Positions 8,886-20,500 of a DNA stretch of 64,000 nt are shown here, in pieces. Position 1 is the stretch's first letter. The number at the start of each line of letters is the position of its first letter. The position numbers and the translations under genes are program-made. The notes below the pieces were generated by a model. That model did no database searches, had not been told where the DNA came from, and saw nothing but the letters and a program-made list of their open reading frames with translations. Source of the DNA: Adiantum capillus-veneris (Eukaryota > Streptophyta > Polypodiopsida > Polypodiales > Pteridaceae); the NCBI GenBank assembly GCA_014529385.2, contig CM043953.1, positions 90,463,842 to 90,527,841 of the forward strand. The letters run 5' to 3'.

Positions 8886-9980
8886 CTACTTTGTACACGC
8901 AAAAAGTGTTCTATCAACGTCCATGTTCTTTTCCTTATACTTTCTTGGGATAATCAGTGACAACAATGGATGGCCCTTCTTGATAGCTATCCATGATGGA
9001 ATATTATCATTAACCAAGCAAATAGGCCATGTTCTCCATGATGAACTCCGTAATCTAAATGGGTTTACTTCATCCATTTCCAGACCAAAATGGATACAGT
9101 GAGGCTCATCCTTAAATGAAGGCCATTCATCCTCTATGTGCTTCCATGCATGAGAGTCAGCAGGCACCCACATCACATCATCTATGGATTTAGTATTTGT
9201 ATGCCATGTCATCAAAGCAGCTATAGACTTTCATATGAACATGTTCTTTATTCTTGGAATGATAGGAAAGTGTCGAAGGATCTTTGCAAGGATAAATTTT
9301 CCTTGTGTGTCCTCTTTATACCTGTTTGATCCACAATTGGGACATTGTTCCAAATTTGTATACTCCTTGAAAAAGAGTATAAAATCATTAGGGCATGCAT
9401 GTATTTTGTGGTAATCCAAGCCCAAGCTAGTAAGAAGCTTTTTAGTGGTTGGACAGGTAGGGGGCAGGTGATTGCCTTCCGACAAGATTTGCTCGTGGAG
9501 CAACCTGTCATTACATCAACAAGTGAACGCAATGATCATATTATTGAACTTTAATTTGGGTTGATGCTTAGAATACAATATATCTACCTCAAAAGATCTA
9601 TGAAACTTTTGTCAGATCACCCATAAACAGACTGCAGATTAAGCATTGTCAAAGCGGTACAAAAAGATGAGATTTTGCACCATTATAAAGCGGCATATGT
9701 GCAAAATTCTTCATCATCTCAACCTCTTTGTTGTTGCTCTCTTTCCACTGATATGGATGGAATGACTAAGGTTGATCCATAGTGTTGCCTTGAATGTTGT
9801 CGCCACCTTGGTTTTCAATAATGGTCTCCATGTCAAAGAATGCATCTACCATTTTCTCCATCCCGACTTCTTGGAGTATGGCATCAAGTATTGGTGGGGT
9901 AGACTCCACCAGTGGCTGTTCGTTTGATAACCGCCTTCTTTGTTATGAAATTAGAGAAATATCTACTTGTAGAGTTTGAT
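8886..9980 (-). pseudogene. CACTA (En/Spm) TNP2-type transposase fragment
   Basis: Reading from about 9960 down to 8886 on the minus strand gives successive TNP2 segments (Transposase_21 family). There is a degenerate N-terminal part with LYNGAKSH (about 9690), then LPPTCPTTKKLLTSLGLDY, ACPNDFILFFKEY, a CxxC pair in QCPNCGSNRYK, and LRHFPIIPRIKNMF. After a frameshift comes NPFRLRSSSWRTWPICLVN and LSLIIPRKYKEKNMDV. This is the region around the TNP2 zinc-finger and catalytic core. Stops and frameshifts are frequent and the C-terminal half is missing. No CACTA-ended termini were located with confidence, so this is a transposition-dead remnant. Confidence 0.85.
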
Positions 9981-10249
9981 CTACTACCTCCACCCATGAG
10001 ATCGATAAAGTAAATCTTGTAGTTTCTCTATGTAAAAGGAACCGTTATTGCGTATGTGCTGATCACATATTTTTAGTTTTTGAAAGATTTGATGCTTGCA
10101 TTGCGTATAAGGAAACGCCATCCTATCATCCATACTTTATCTACCAATGATGCAACAAATTAACAAATCACTCTTGTTATAAATCCTAACTCATAATGCT
10201 GTATTTTAGAGCACTCTAGTTTAGAACACACCAAGCTTCTAAAGATCAT
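9981..10249. other. No recognised feature
   Basis: AT-rich sequence between the CACTA fragment and the tandem-repeat block; only short, unsupported open frames. Confidence 0.5.
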
Positions 10250-12060
10250 TTGCGTTTATGGAAGTCGTTTTTGTTTTTAAAGTTTATTTGTGTTTTGAAG
10301 TCCGTTAATGTGTTTTCTACCATTTGCTGTTAGCTCTAACTACCTCACATTGTCTAGCCATGCCCAATCCTGCACACCTCGGTCTAGAGGTGCACAAAGA
10401 TCAGTACCATCGGGTAATAATCTCATCTTATTGGTCAATGCCTATATTCAAGGGTTTGACGTAAGTACACACCCATGTCTACATGACAATGTATGTACAT
10501 AGATCCAATACAAACCCTAATCCAGTACAAACCCATCTCATCTTTATTTGTCAATGTCTATATTCAAGGGTTTGATGTAAGTACACACCCATGTCTACAT
10601 GACAATGTATGTACATAGATCCAGTACAACCCTAATCTAGTACGTGCGGATTACTTAAATGGACCGATCTAGTACAGACCAATCTACTGCCATTTCTAGA
10701 GATCATTTGCATTTTTGAAATTCATCTGCGTTTTTGAAGTCCATTTGCGTTATTGAAGCTCGTTTGCGTTATTTTACTTTGTGTGTATTTGCTGCTAGCT
10801 CTAACTACCTCACATTCTCCAATCCCTGCACACCTCCGTCTAGAGGTTCACGGAGCATTAGGGAAAATTTGGACTCTCAAAGGGGCCGGATAAGGAGGTT
10901 TGACTTTGCCTCTCTTGTCCAAAGTGGGAAACCCGGTGAAGTACATGATACGCTTTGTCAAAACCCTATCAACCAACATATCATTGGATAGATATTAGAA
11001 AGTAAGTTCTAAATCTCCAAACTCCAAAAAATCTGGAGTTGATTTGTAGAAGTTATGGCCTCCTCATTGAGGTTGAAATGTGGGGAGAGATTCTATTTAT
11101 AAAACAAAGTTGTCACATCAAACTATGGAATCTTCTAGAATGTAAGGAATCTGATGGCATGCTATATATCAATGGATAGATCTTGATGAGTAAATTCTAA
11201 ATCCAAAAGTTTCGACACGTTTTGATTTCATTAGTAAAATTTTTACCATACTACCGTTTTGGACAAGAGAGAGAAAGTCAAAGTCCTTATTGTGCCCCTT
11301 TGAGAGTCCAAATTTTCCCTAATGATCAGGACCACGGGGTGATAATCTCATCTTTATTGGTCAATGCCTATATTTGAGGGTTCGACACAAGTACACACCC
11401 ATTCCTACATGACAATGCATGTACGGAGATCCAGTACAAACCCTAATTTGGTACATGTAGATTACTTAAATGCATATGAAGATCATTTGCATTTTTTAAA
11501 TTCGTTTGCGTTTCTAAAGTCTATTTGCGTCCATTTGCATTCTTTTACTTTGTTTCTCAAAGTCTGTTTGCATTTTTGAGGTACAAAGCCATTTATGAAG
11601 TCCACTTGTGTTTCTCTAGTCCGTTTGTATATTTTCTACCATTTTCCACTAGCTCTAACTATCGCACATTCTCTAGCCATGCCCGATCTCCACACACCTC
11701 TGTCTAGAGGTGCACGAAGATCAGGACCATCGGGTAATAATCTCGTCTTTATTGGTCAATGGCTATATTTGAGGGTTTGACATAAGTACACACCCACGTC
11801 TAAATGACAATGCATATACGTAGATCTAGTACAAACCCTAATCTAGTACATGAGGATTACTTAAATGGATCAATCTAATATAGACTGCCATTTCTAAAGA
11901 TCATTTTTATTTTTGGAACCGTTTGCATTTTGAAATTCTATTTACGTTATCGAAGTCCATTTGAGTTATTTTACTTTGTTTATCGAAGTTCATTTGCGTT
12001 TTTGAAGTACACGAGCTATTTTTGAAGTCCGTTTGTGTTTTTTCTACTTCAACCATCGAA
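10250..12060. repeat. Diverged long tandem repeat (unit about 390-470 bases)
   Basis: Each unit has a part rich in TTTGCGTTTTTGAAGTCC words and a block with AGCTCTAACTACCTCACATT and TCTAGAGGTGCAC. It then has ATTGGTCAATGCCTATATT and AAGTACACACCCATG. The AGCTCTAACTA word recurs at about 10,332, 10,797 and 11,651. The AAGTACACACCCA word recurs at about 10,463, 10,579, 11,389 and 11,786. The array is interrupted by the TIR element at 10,856-11,324. No coding capacity is visible. Confidence 0.8.
10856..11324. mobile_element. 469-bp non-autonomous TIR element (MITE-like)
   Basis: The two ends are inverted copies over about 65 bases. The left end starts CATTAGGGAAAATTTGGACT and the right end finishes with its complement, CCCTAATG. 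Both continue through CTCAAAGGGGC, (T)TTGACTTT and CTCTCTTGTCCAAA with a few mismatches. It sits inside one unit of the surrounding tandem repeat, splitting the words around ACGGAG and ATCAGG. No clear target duplication was found beyond a possible TA. The interior is AT-rich, has an internal direct repeat (about 10,980-11,010 and 11,168-11,200) and encodes nothing. Confidence 0.8.
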
Positions 12061-12184
12061 ACATAGCCATATCCTAGCAACTAAACCTTGAGCGTCTTTG
12101 TACCGTCAAAGCACATAAGCGACTAGCCCTATCTAAGGCCTAAACTCTAAGCAGACTGAAACAACCCATCCGCTTACCCTAAGC
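12061..12184. other. Left flank of element C, ending in target-site copy TAAGC
   Basis: A CATAAGCGACTAGCCCT word near 12,113 resembles CATAAGTGGCTAGCCCT at about 36,716, beyond the other end of C. The insertion therefore split a locally repeated sequence. TAAGC at 12,180-12,184 is the left target-site duplication. Confidence 0.7.
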
Positions 12185-12344
12185 TGTCAGGACAAGGGCA
12201 AGGCCAGGGAGTCACGGACTACGGGAAGGGGCCAGGCTAGGCAATGTGGACAGGGGATCTGTCTAGGGCAAGAGGCTAGGAGCCTGCCTTTATAATGGGA
12301 GGTTGGGAGGAGGATCTCATGGTCTAGCTACCCTAGGTCTTATA
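12185..12344 (+). repeat. 5' LTR of element C
   Basis: Starts TGTCAGGACAAGG and ends GGTCTTATA, one base before the primer site. It matches 36,543-36,701 almost throughout. At 160 bases it is short for a plant chromovirus LTR, but both copies have the same length and borders, so it is full size. Confidence 0.92.
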
Positions 12345-12345
12345 A

Positions 12346-13239
12346 TGGTATCAAGAGCCAATCATTTTTTTTGTGACACAGGGCATGGAGAGCTACCCCT
12401 ATCTTTAGCTTGCATGTGCATGAGGTGAGACGCTTCTCTACACAAGAAACTCGACAGAGCTCTCGGGTGGGCAACCTCGCTTGCAAGGGGGGAAGGCGAC
12501 GGGATCACCTGCTCCAAATCAAGCGGTTTTGGCCTTGAACGACACGCGAGCCCGAGCTGAGGAGAATTTGGTTTTGTAGCAGGCTCAATCGAGCATCTCA
12601 CGCGGCTCAACGAGCTTCCTCGCCTCTCGACGGCCTTGCAGCAGAACAACATAGCCTTCTTGGCTTGGCTTTTCACACGACCCCTAAGGCCCATAATTTT
12701 GGGCTCAAATTATTAGCATAAGGGTGCATGCCCACCCCGGCATACACCCCATCCAATCCAAATGCATCTCGGTGTACAAACAGGGGCATGGTCCTTGATT
12801 CTTGGCATACTTGTCAGCAAGCCAGGAGTAATTACGTTGCAAAAAATTTTGCACTTAATTACTGTATGGTAATATCTTCTGATTTGAACCTCACTTTTGT
12901 ACCCGGACAAGGGCAACATAACCTCGCTGAGAACTTCTTTGACAGGGCATCAATTCCTTGCAAATTCTTCAAAATTGCAAAAATTGCAGCATTACATCAA
13001 GCTTAGTCGACAACGGTTCTTAAGTTTTCAAACAAGTATCCAACATCACTTGTTTTCTTCGGAAGATAGAATCAACGGCAGCGCGTTCAAGCGGTGTAAG
13101 TGAATGGGTGGACTTACGAGCTGATCAAAGCTTTGACGACCAACGTAATTAGCACGGCTAATTATTGTTTGCGGTGCATACTACGGCTGCGGGATGTTTT
13201 TTGAATCAGGGGTATTCTTATTTCTCTTTCTCACACTGC
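12346..13239 (+). other. Leader of element C: primer site and untranslated region
   Basis: The iMet-type primer site TGGTATCAAGAGCC is followed by about 880 bases without a supported gene. The related copy at 51.7-52.5 kb has a leader of similar length before the same gag start (MDSDIN / MDLDID). Confidence 0.75.
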
Positions 13240-13249
13240 ATGGTGTTGC

Positions 13250-14371
13250 CATGGATTCAGATATCAATATGACCTTTGATTTTGGGCATCATACACCTGA
13301 TCCTTCCCATGATGGCTCGCGACAAGATACTCTCACGGAGGGTGCTCACACGCTATGGGAGGTGATGACGCTTATGAATCGCTCGATATTCAGCAATTTC
13401 GTGCACTTCAGACATGCATATTAGTAATGGTTGGAAAATTTGCATCTTTAAATAAAAATGTCACTAAATTATCTACGTTATTGGTACAATTTATGCAGCA
13501 GCAGCAGGCCAAGGGCCCTGTTGACACACACATGCATGAGCACGCTGCCAATCAAGGGCAAGGCCCTTCTGATCATAGACAAGGTCCATCTCCAGATTCT
13601 TTGCACACTCTCATTGCAAAGGAGGTGGATGAGTTGTTGAAAAACACCAAACCACCAACTTTTAAGGGAGAGGACCGAGATTGCAATAAGGATGCAGTGA
13701 ATATCTTTTTCTCAGCAAGTGGGATGGAATTCACGCCTTATGGCGTACTCTGGATGTAGTCAAAGCACTACAGACAAGTCTGACTCTGGAAGGCAAGGCC
13801 TACAAATGGTGGATGTCTCTCAAGGAGAAGAATATCACACCTAAGAGTTGGGCAGCCTTTGAGGCTATGTTTCGTAAAGAATTTGTGCCTACAAATGAGG
13901 TAGATCAGAATTGAACGTCTTGGGACACGTGTTCCATGCGCCAACACCCATCATTACTTGAATATATCTCTCACTATCGGGATGTTTCCTCAAGTTGGAA
14001 TGACTAGACACCTTTAAACAAGTACGTGGGTTTATCTGCAGTCTGACGCCCGAGCTTAAGAAGCACGTCAAGACTCAGGACCCTAAAACACTTGAGGAGG
14101 CCATAGTGAAAGCACACATTCATGATGATCAAGATGAGAAGAAATCACATAATAATCATGTGCTTGCTAATACACATGGTAATATACGCACACAATATGG
14201 GCACAATAAAAGGAAATTTATAGTAGCCAATTCTGAAGCAGCTAAAAAACCCAAGGGGTCCCGTGGTCTTCTCTCTCCTGAGGACTTTGATAAGGCTAAA
14301 AAAGAGAAGTTATGATTTCAATGCTTGGGAAGCGGCCATGGCAAAAAGGATTGTCCCAAGGGGAAATCTGC
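13250..14371 (+). pseudogene. gag: gag of element C, with zinc-knuckle remnant
   Basis: Starts MDSDINMTFDFG at about 13,250. It continues in a shifted frame (13,355-13,759) with FRALQTCILVMVGKFASLNK and KPPTFKGEDRDCNKDAVN. The capsid core then shifts again (ALQTSLTLEGKAYKWWMSL, about 13,770-13,820; AFEAMFRKEFVPTNE to 13,912). A CCHC-like knuckle, [16 protein letters not shown], lies at about 14,310-14,365, its first Cys replaced by a stop. Several frameshifts and stops make it non-functional. Just after it, a ~31-base segment is duplicated in tandem (14,382-14,443). Confidence 0.8.
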
Positions 14372-14439
14372 TGCTCACGGCAAGGAGAAAGCAGTGCACA
14401 TGGTGCAACTGCAAGGAGAAAGCAGTGCACATGGTGCAA

Positions 14440-15545
14440 CTGCTGCCTCTTGAGACTTCCCATTGCTACAAGGTAGAAATGATGAATGGTTATGATGCCG
14501 AAATATGGGATACTCAAGTCCGAGTTGTACCGTTGGAAATACAAGGCTATTCCACATCCTTGGATTTTCGGGTTATGAATATGGAGATGGCAAATGTGGT
14601 ACTTGGTAGGGAATGGTTGCATAGCCTAGGACCATCACTGAAGCGTAGCTATGAGCACAACAGCTTGATGTTTGAATCCCATGGCACACATGTGTTGTTG
14701 TTAGGAGAGAAGGATGTGCCTTCCTCACCACTGATATGTACAACCGAGCTTATGAAGCTTGTTTTTTATAATGAAATAGATAAAGTTTTCTTGTGTTACT
14801 CATTGTGTCACTTTCTTTCCAATATTGAATCTCTTGAACATTCCTCAACGCCGCATGCTTCATTCTCACCTCTTCCACCAATGGCTATTTCTCAACAAGC
14901 AAAGGTTGCTAGTGACTTACAAAATTTATTAAAGAAATTTCACGATGTTTTTCCTAATGATTTACCATTAGGATTACCGCCAACACGATTGGTGCAACAT
15001 AGCATCGACGTGGTTACAGGCAGTAAAGAAATTAGTAAACCACCCTACAGAATGAGTTATTTTGAAGCTGCTGAGGTGAAACATCAGCTTGCTGACTATC
15101 TTAGCAGAGGGTTTATCCAACCCAATTCTTCCCCATGGGCTTCTTCTATCCTATTAGTGAAGAAAAAGGATGGTAGTATGCACATGCGTGTAGACTACCG
15201 TGGGTTAAATGCAACTACTGTTAAGAACAAGTACCCATTGCCACACGTGGATGAGTTGTTCAATAAACTCACCAATGCTCGCATTTTTACGAAAATAGAT
15301 TTGCGGTCGGGTTATCACCAAGTACCATTTGACTTGCTGATATACCCAAAACTGCATTCCGAACAAGGTTTGTACACTACAAGTTTTTGGTTATGCCTTT
15401 CGGGTTTTACAATGCGCCAGCAACATTCATGACACTTATGGATAGCGTCTTGAAATCGTACTTGGACAAATTTGTTATCGTTTTTCTCGATGACATTCTA
15501 GTATACAGTGCTCTGAGGAAGAACACTTACAACATCTGAGACAGG
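14440..15545 (+). pseudogene. pol: Element C pol, 5' part: protease C-terminus and reverse transcriptase up to the D insertion
   Basis: 14,440-14,720 matches the C-terminal half of a chromovirus retropepsin ([19 protein letters not shown]). The half with the DSGA active site is missing compared with the sister copy at 53.2 kb. Reverse transcriptase then begins ([65 protein letters not shown]). After a frameshift it carries the catalytic FLDDILVYS at about 15,480-15,506. It stops at 15,545, where D's LTR begins, and resumes at 34,268. Confidence 0.88.
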
Positions 15546-15709
15546 TGTTAGCAGCAAGCTAACATGAATACCGTTTTTCAAGAGATTGACATCCTCTTGT
15601 AGCCTCTATGCACTAGTCGAGTCAGCTTCGTCCCATGGATTGACAATTTAATCATGGTTCTCGCTAAATCTGCAATAAGATAAGAGTGAGGTTAGACACC
15701 TGTCCCACA
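15546..15709 (+). repeat. 5' LTR of D, internally deleted
   Basis: Its first ~30 bases match the start, and its last ~130 bases the end, of the 921-base 3' LTR, with about five mismatches in the last 130. The middle ~757 bases are missing. The junction lies at a TTTTC word present at both deletion edges in the 3' LTR, suggesting microhomology-mediated loss after insertion. Confidence 0.88.
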
Positions 15710-15710
15710 T

Positions 15711-17593
15711 TTTGCGCCGCTGCCGGGGATCGAAGAGACCTAAACTAGGGAAAAGTACGAGCGTTTTGTGAAGTTATCTTTTAACTTCCTTTAGGATCTC
15801 CTAGAGTAAAATCTTTCTTTTAGAAACCGTATAGCTTAAGATTGTCGTCTTTTGCTGTGTAGAGGTAGGTTGGAAGTAATCGTACTTATCTAGTGCCTTT
15901 AGGATTGTAGGATTGTAGAATTAGATTAGGATTTTGAGAATAGTTGATAGACGAGACAAGTCTTAAGATCAATGCTCAGGAAATCATAAAAAACAAGAAA
16001 ATGAGTGTTTGTGGACACTTTTCACAAGCCCATTGCATGAGAACCTAGGAGTAGGGTAAGTAGGATCCAAGGTGGATTTCAGGGCATTGCTCTCTCCAAA
16101 AATCATTGTGAGTTGCTATTTGAAGTTGCAAAATTTCAGGATTACGGCTAAAAATAGGACGAAAAGACTCCAAACCACTTAATCCGACTGGAGAGTATGC
16201 TTAAAAGTTGTATGAACCAGTGGGTAGGTTCAAGGACACTTTGAGGTAAAAATTTCAAGAGTTTGCAAAAACTCATATTATTTACTTTTTCTTGACATTT
16301 TAGGCCAAATTAAGTTTTGACTTGATTCATAGGCTTAAAACAACTCATGAAAAGACTGTCCATGAAAAAAGTGCAAAAAATTATTCATTTTGGACATAAA
16401 GTAAATAACCGTGATCATTTACTTTTAGCTCAAATTTGACTAAGGTTGATACTAGTGACTCATTGCATGTGTATAAACAACTTTAATAAAGGCATTAAAG
16501 ATTTGGATCACCAAACTGGGTAAAAACTAAAGTTTGTACTAACTTTCTAAAACTTGAGTGTGAATTGAGAAAAAAATTGTCCAAACTCAATGAAATTTGA
16601 TTCATAGGCTTATATTGATGTGATAAACATGTGTACATGCTCACTTGACCAAAAACATGCAAAAAATTGCCAGTTGTAAATAATTGCAATTATTTACATC
16701 TGTCCCATTTTTCAACTTTTTTGACTAAGTTAGCATACCAATAGTTTTCCATGTTGTAATAAGTCCACAAACCAAATTTGGTAAGATTTGGATCAATGGA
16801 TTGAAAATTGTGACCAAAATTGCAAAGTCAGTCTGCAGACACAAAATTTGACCAAAAATAGTCCAAACTTGATGAAACTTGGTTAGAGACCTTAAGTTGA
16901 AGTGCTTAACAGATCTGTGTCAAGATTGGGGCAAAAAACTTGCAAAAATTAGCTAGAGTAAATAATCGCGATTATTTACATCTGCATATCAAGTAGACCA
17001 CACAAATCTATTTTGGTGAAATTTAGATTACAAAAGTGAGACTTAAGCCAGATTCTGAAGAACCGAGTCTGCGGACATGAAACAATTGATAAACTTGAAC
17101 AGATTTTGTCCAAACTTTTTGAAACTTGTCCAGGGACCTTAACAGGTTGTAAACTTGGCAAATCAAGCCAAAAAGGGCAAAAATTTGATAAAAGGAAATA
17201 ATCAGGATTATTTACTACTGCTACACAGAGCCACCCATTTTGACTTTTGAGCTTGTACAGTGTTAGACCAACATAATACAAGGCCACCAGGAAATTTTGG
17301 GTTCAATCGGATCCAAATTGGTACATGTTCACTCAGTTTTTGAGTTGCAGATTCGTCCTTTGATTTTTGCCAAAGTCAAGTTTGGAAATTATGACTGTTG
17401 ACTCAATTAGCTCGATTTGCAGTGATACACATAGACCAATCATAATAGCTAGCAAAAACTATACTGTCTTTATAGAAGAATAGCTAACTTGATCAAATTT
17501 GTACAGGAATCAAATTACAGACGAGGAATCGGTAGCTCAGACAAAAAGTGCAATCCAAAGGTAAGTACTCTATCCAGGGCTTCATAAGTCTTT
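15711..17593 (+). other. Non-coding leader of D, with primer site
   Basis: Starts with the tRNA-Asp-type primer site at 15,711-15,730. About 1.85 kb without a supported gene follows, containing the first palindrome array (16,276-17,215). A splice-donor-like AAGGTAAGTA occurs at about 17,558, shortly before the gag ATG; use as a donor is untested. Confidence 0.75.
16276..17215. repeat. Palindrome array, 5' block of element D
   Basis: The near-perfect palindrome AAATAATCGCGATTATTT, usually extended by GT..AC, recurs at 16,401-16,422 (variant), 16,676-16,697 (TTGCAA centre), 16,958-16,979 (perfect) and 17,194-17,215 (variant). A half copy lies at about 16,277-16,290. Spacings are about 276, 282 and 236 bases. 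The sequence between copies is a weakly conserved tandem repeat rich in GACCAAA and GCAAAAA words. The palindrome is the best-preserved part of each unit. Confidence 0.88.
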
Positions 17594-20500
17594 ATGAACC
17601 TTAGATCTGGTCATGTACTAAGAAATCAGGGCATACTTGGAGAAACCTCCGGTAGAGTATCCACTGAAGAAAGCCTGAATCAAGGCAATTCCTTGCACAC
17701 GATTCTTGAAGAAGTCTCAGACACTTTTTCAGATTCAACATCTGAAATGTCTTCCTATTCGACTCACTCGAAAACTGGAACGACAATGCGCTATAAGCAT
17801 ATACTCTCTTTTTATAAGACTAATCGCCATGGAGCTCAGGTTTACCTGGATTCTAACAAAGAGTATGCCATTCGCATTGATGACCATGGTATTGAGTTCG
17901 AAGAAAAGATTAGGGCAAACAAAGAAGGAAAAATGTACATGGATTGAAACGTGACTAAGTATTTACACGTCAAAGACCTTGATGTGATAGACAAATGGGG
18001 TTTAGAAGTAAACACCATAATTTCAGATCTGGCAGCAAAAGAAGCACCACCAACTTTAGAATTCGAGGGATACGATCAAGTTGATTTGAAGCCTTTGAAA
18101 CGGCTTAGTAGGGATAATCCTAGGATCGGAGTCTATTGTTGGGAGGATAGAAACGTCAAAGATCTTTTGTGGACTTCGCATGCCAAATCAAGACAACTAA
18201 CGGCCACGAAGATCATCTATATCTTCAAGATCGAGGATAAGGGATCAGCAGATCTACCAACTACCTATTTAGGGATTGTTATAACAATAACTTTGTTATG
18301 ATGACTCTTGAGGAAGTAGAACAAACCAAATACCAAGGGTATTCCATAAGGGATTGGATATTGGGACAAGGACCAGAAACAATTCCAAGAGATGAACACC
18401 GTGAGAGATCTTCTGAGAGTGATGTTAAGCAACAAGAAACCACCTCATCACGCAGAAAATCGGGTGACACTAAGGCCAGTCTAGGGCTACATGAGTCACT
18501 ATTTCCAATAGACTGGTTTGAAGGACTCGGAACAGGACCAATTGCCAGGAAATCGGGAGTTGAACCAAATAGACGTGTCAGACTAGCTGATTTTCAAAAA
18601 TGGGTTAGAAAATACAGTGGATCAGGGGATCCATATGACCACTGGGCAAGCTTTAAACAAGGGCTAAGAGCAGAACGCATATTCGATTTCCATACTCAAT
18701 TCGAGGGGTTTGGAATGACATTAGAAGGGAAAGCATTAACATGGTTCCAAAACATTCCACTGAGGTCAATCATGGACTTACACACGTTAGTGTTAGGAAA
18801 TAAGACGTAGCTAAATAGATAATTGAGTAGATTACTTAATGGAGAGAGACAGATTTACATACACGAGATTATAGAGTAGAGAGAGAGAGAGAGAGAGTAC
18901 ACACGATATATGTGGTTCACCCAATGTGGGCTACGTCCACGGGAAAGCAGCCACTCAATGGCTTTAGTACTTCAAAACAAGAAGTAGTTTACAAAGGGAT
19001 TATACCCTTAATGGAGCTCCCGCCTTGCTTCACTCTCACCACCTCACACTCACCTTGTTGCATCAACTTCACACTATGAAATGTGTATAGAAATGGCCTC
19101 CTTTTATAGGCCAAAAGGGCTGCCCTCTCTTATGAGAGACAGCCATGTGTAGCCGCCCTTGTGCGAATAAGTCCAAATCGGACCCTCCAATCCGCCCATG
19201 TGTGGCCGCCCTTGAGAAGACAAGTCCGCTTTTGAATTCGGCCACCGGCCACCGGCCATTGACTTCCGACCACCGGCCATCGGCCATTGACTACCGGCCA
19301 CCGGCCAACCAACCGGTTGTTTTCCGACCACTTTCCAGCTGCCGTCCGGCCATAATATTCCGGCGAAAAAAAAGTCTCAGGGGCCTCCGCCCACGAGGCT
19401 TCTAAAGTTGCCCCTGATTCTTGTCCGTGAAAATTTTGGTTTCCGGTGAGTGATTTTCCTTCACGCACGATGGCTTCTCCTCATAATGGGGGCCTTACAA
19501 ATGTGCGCTTTTACCACAGAAAATTACAAGGGTAAATCAAGGCTTCATACTTAACAGTTATCTCAAGGGTATGTAGCTGCTTGTTCCAAAACGGGGTTCA
19601 AACACAATACGGTAGCTCAAATCTATAGCTTTAAATAGAAACATGGTGAGTCTGTTAGGGATTGTGCAACTCGAATGAAACAATACATTGCCAGATGCCC
19701 AGGGCTAGAGATACTTGCAGAAGAATGACTAGTATCATTATTTCTAGAGGGACTTCTAAACAAAGAACTTCATGCTATACTCTATAGCAAGAAGCATACA
19801 ACTTTAGAAGAGTGTGTTTCATATGCTATTGACTTAGGAGACAATTGTGATATTTTCAATGAAGAAGATGTCCTAAGGATAACCAAAGTAAGAATAGCAT
19901 CCACCAAACCAGCACAAGTGGGAATGACTACTGCAACACCACTGTCAGCCATAGAAGACATGCTCAAAAGAATGAATGACATGATGAATAACATGCAAAA
20001 AGCACCTATGAGCGGACCAGGACAAGGGATACCTCAACAGGGGCAACCAATTCAACCGAAGAAATGGTGTGAAATTGAGGGTAAATGGACCAACCGTGAG
20101 ACCAATGAGTGCTACTACTGACCAAAGTATGATGGGAATGTTCAGTACGTGCCCATGAGACCACAAGGACAACCTATGTATAGATACCAGCCTAACATGG
20201 CACCAGCTCAAAGACCACCTATGGGTATGGAAAGACATCAACCCATGTTGAGTCAACAACCTTCGTATCCAAGACATAATGCATTGCATGTAAAGTACAT
20301 GTACCCAGAGGGAGTCATAAATGAACAAGCACTAGTGTTTGTTACACCTTATGCTGAGCCTAGTCCATCTAAAATAATGGTAGAAGGAGACTGGTATAAT
20401 TCACATCCACCACCAATAGAAGAACCTATGACTTATGCTCCACCAGAGCTTGCACCAATGTATTATGTAGCTAATCAAGGTGTTAGACCTCCTATGGTAA

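Noticed and set aside
12362-12694. 110-codon minus-strand frame in the leader of C
   Set aside because: Opposite strand to all C genes and no domain resemblance; the leader position explains it as non-coding.
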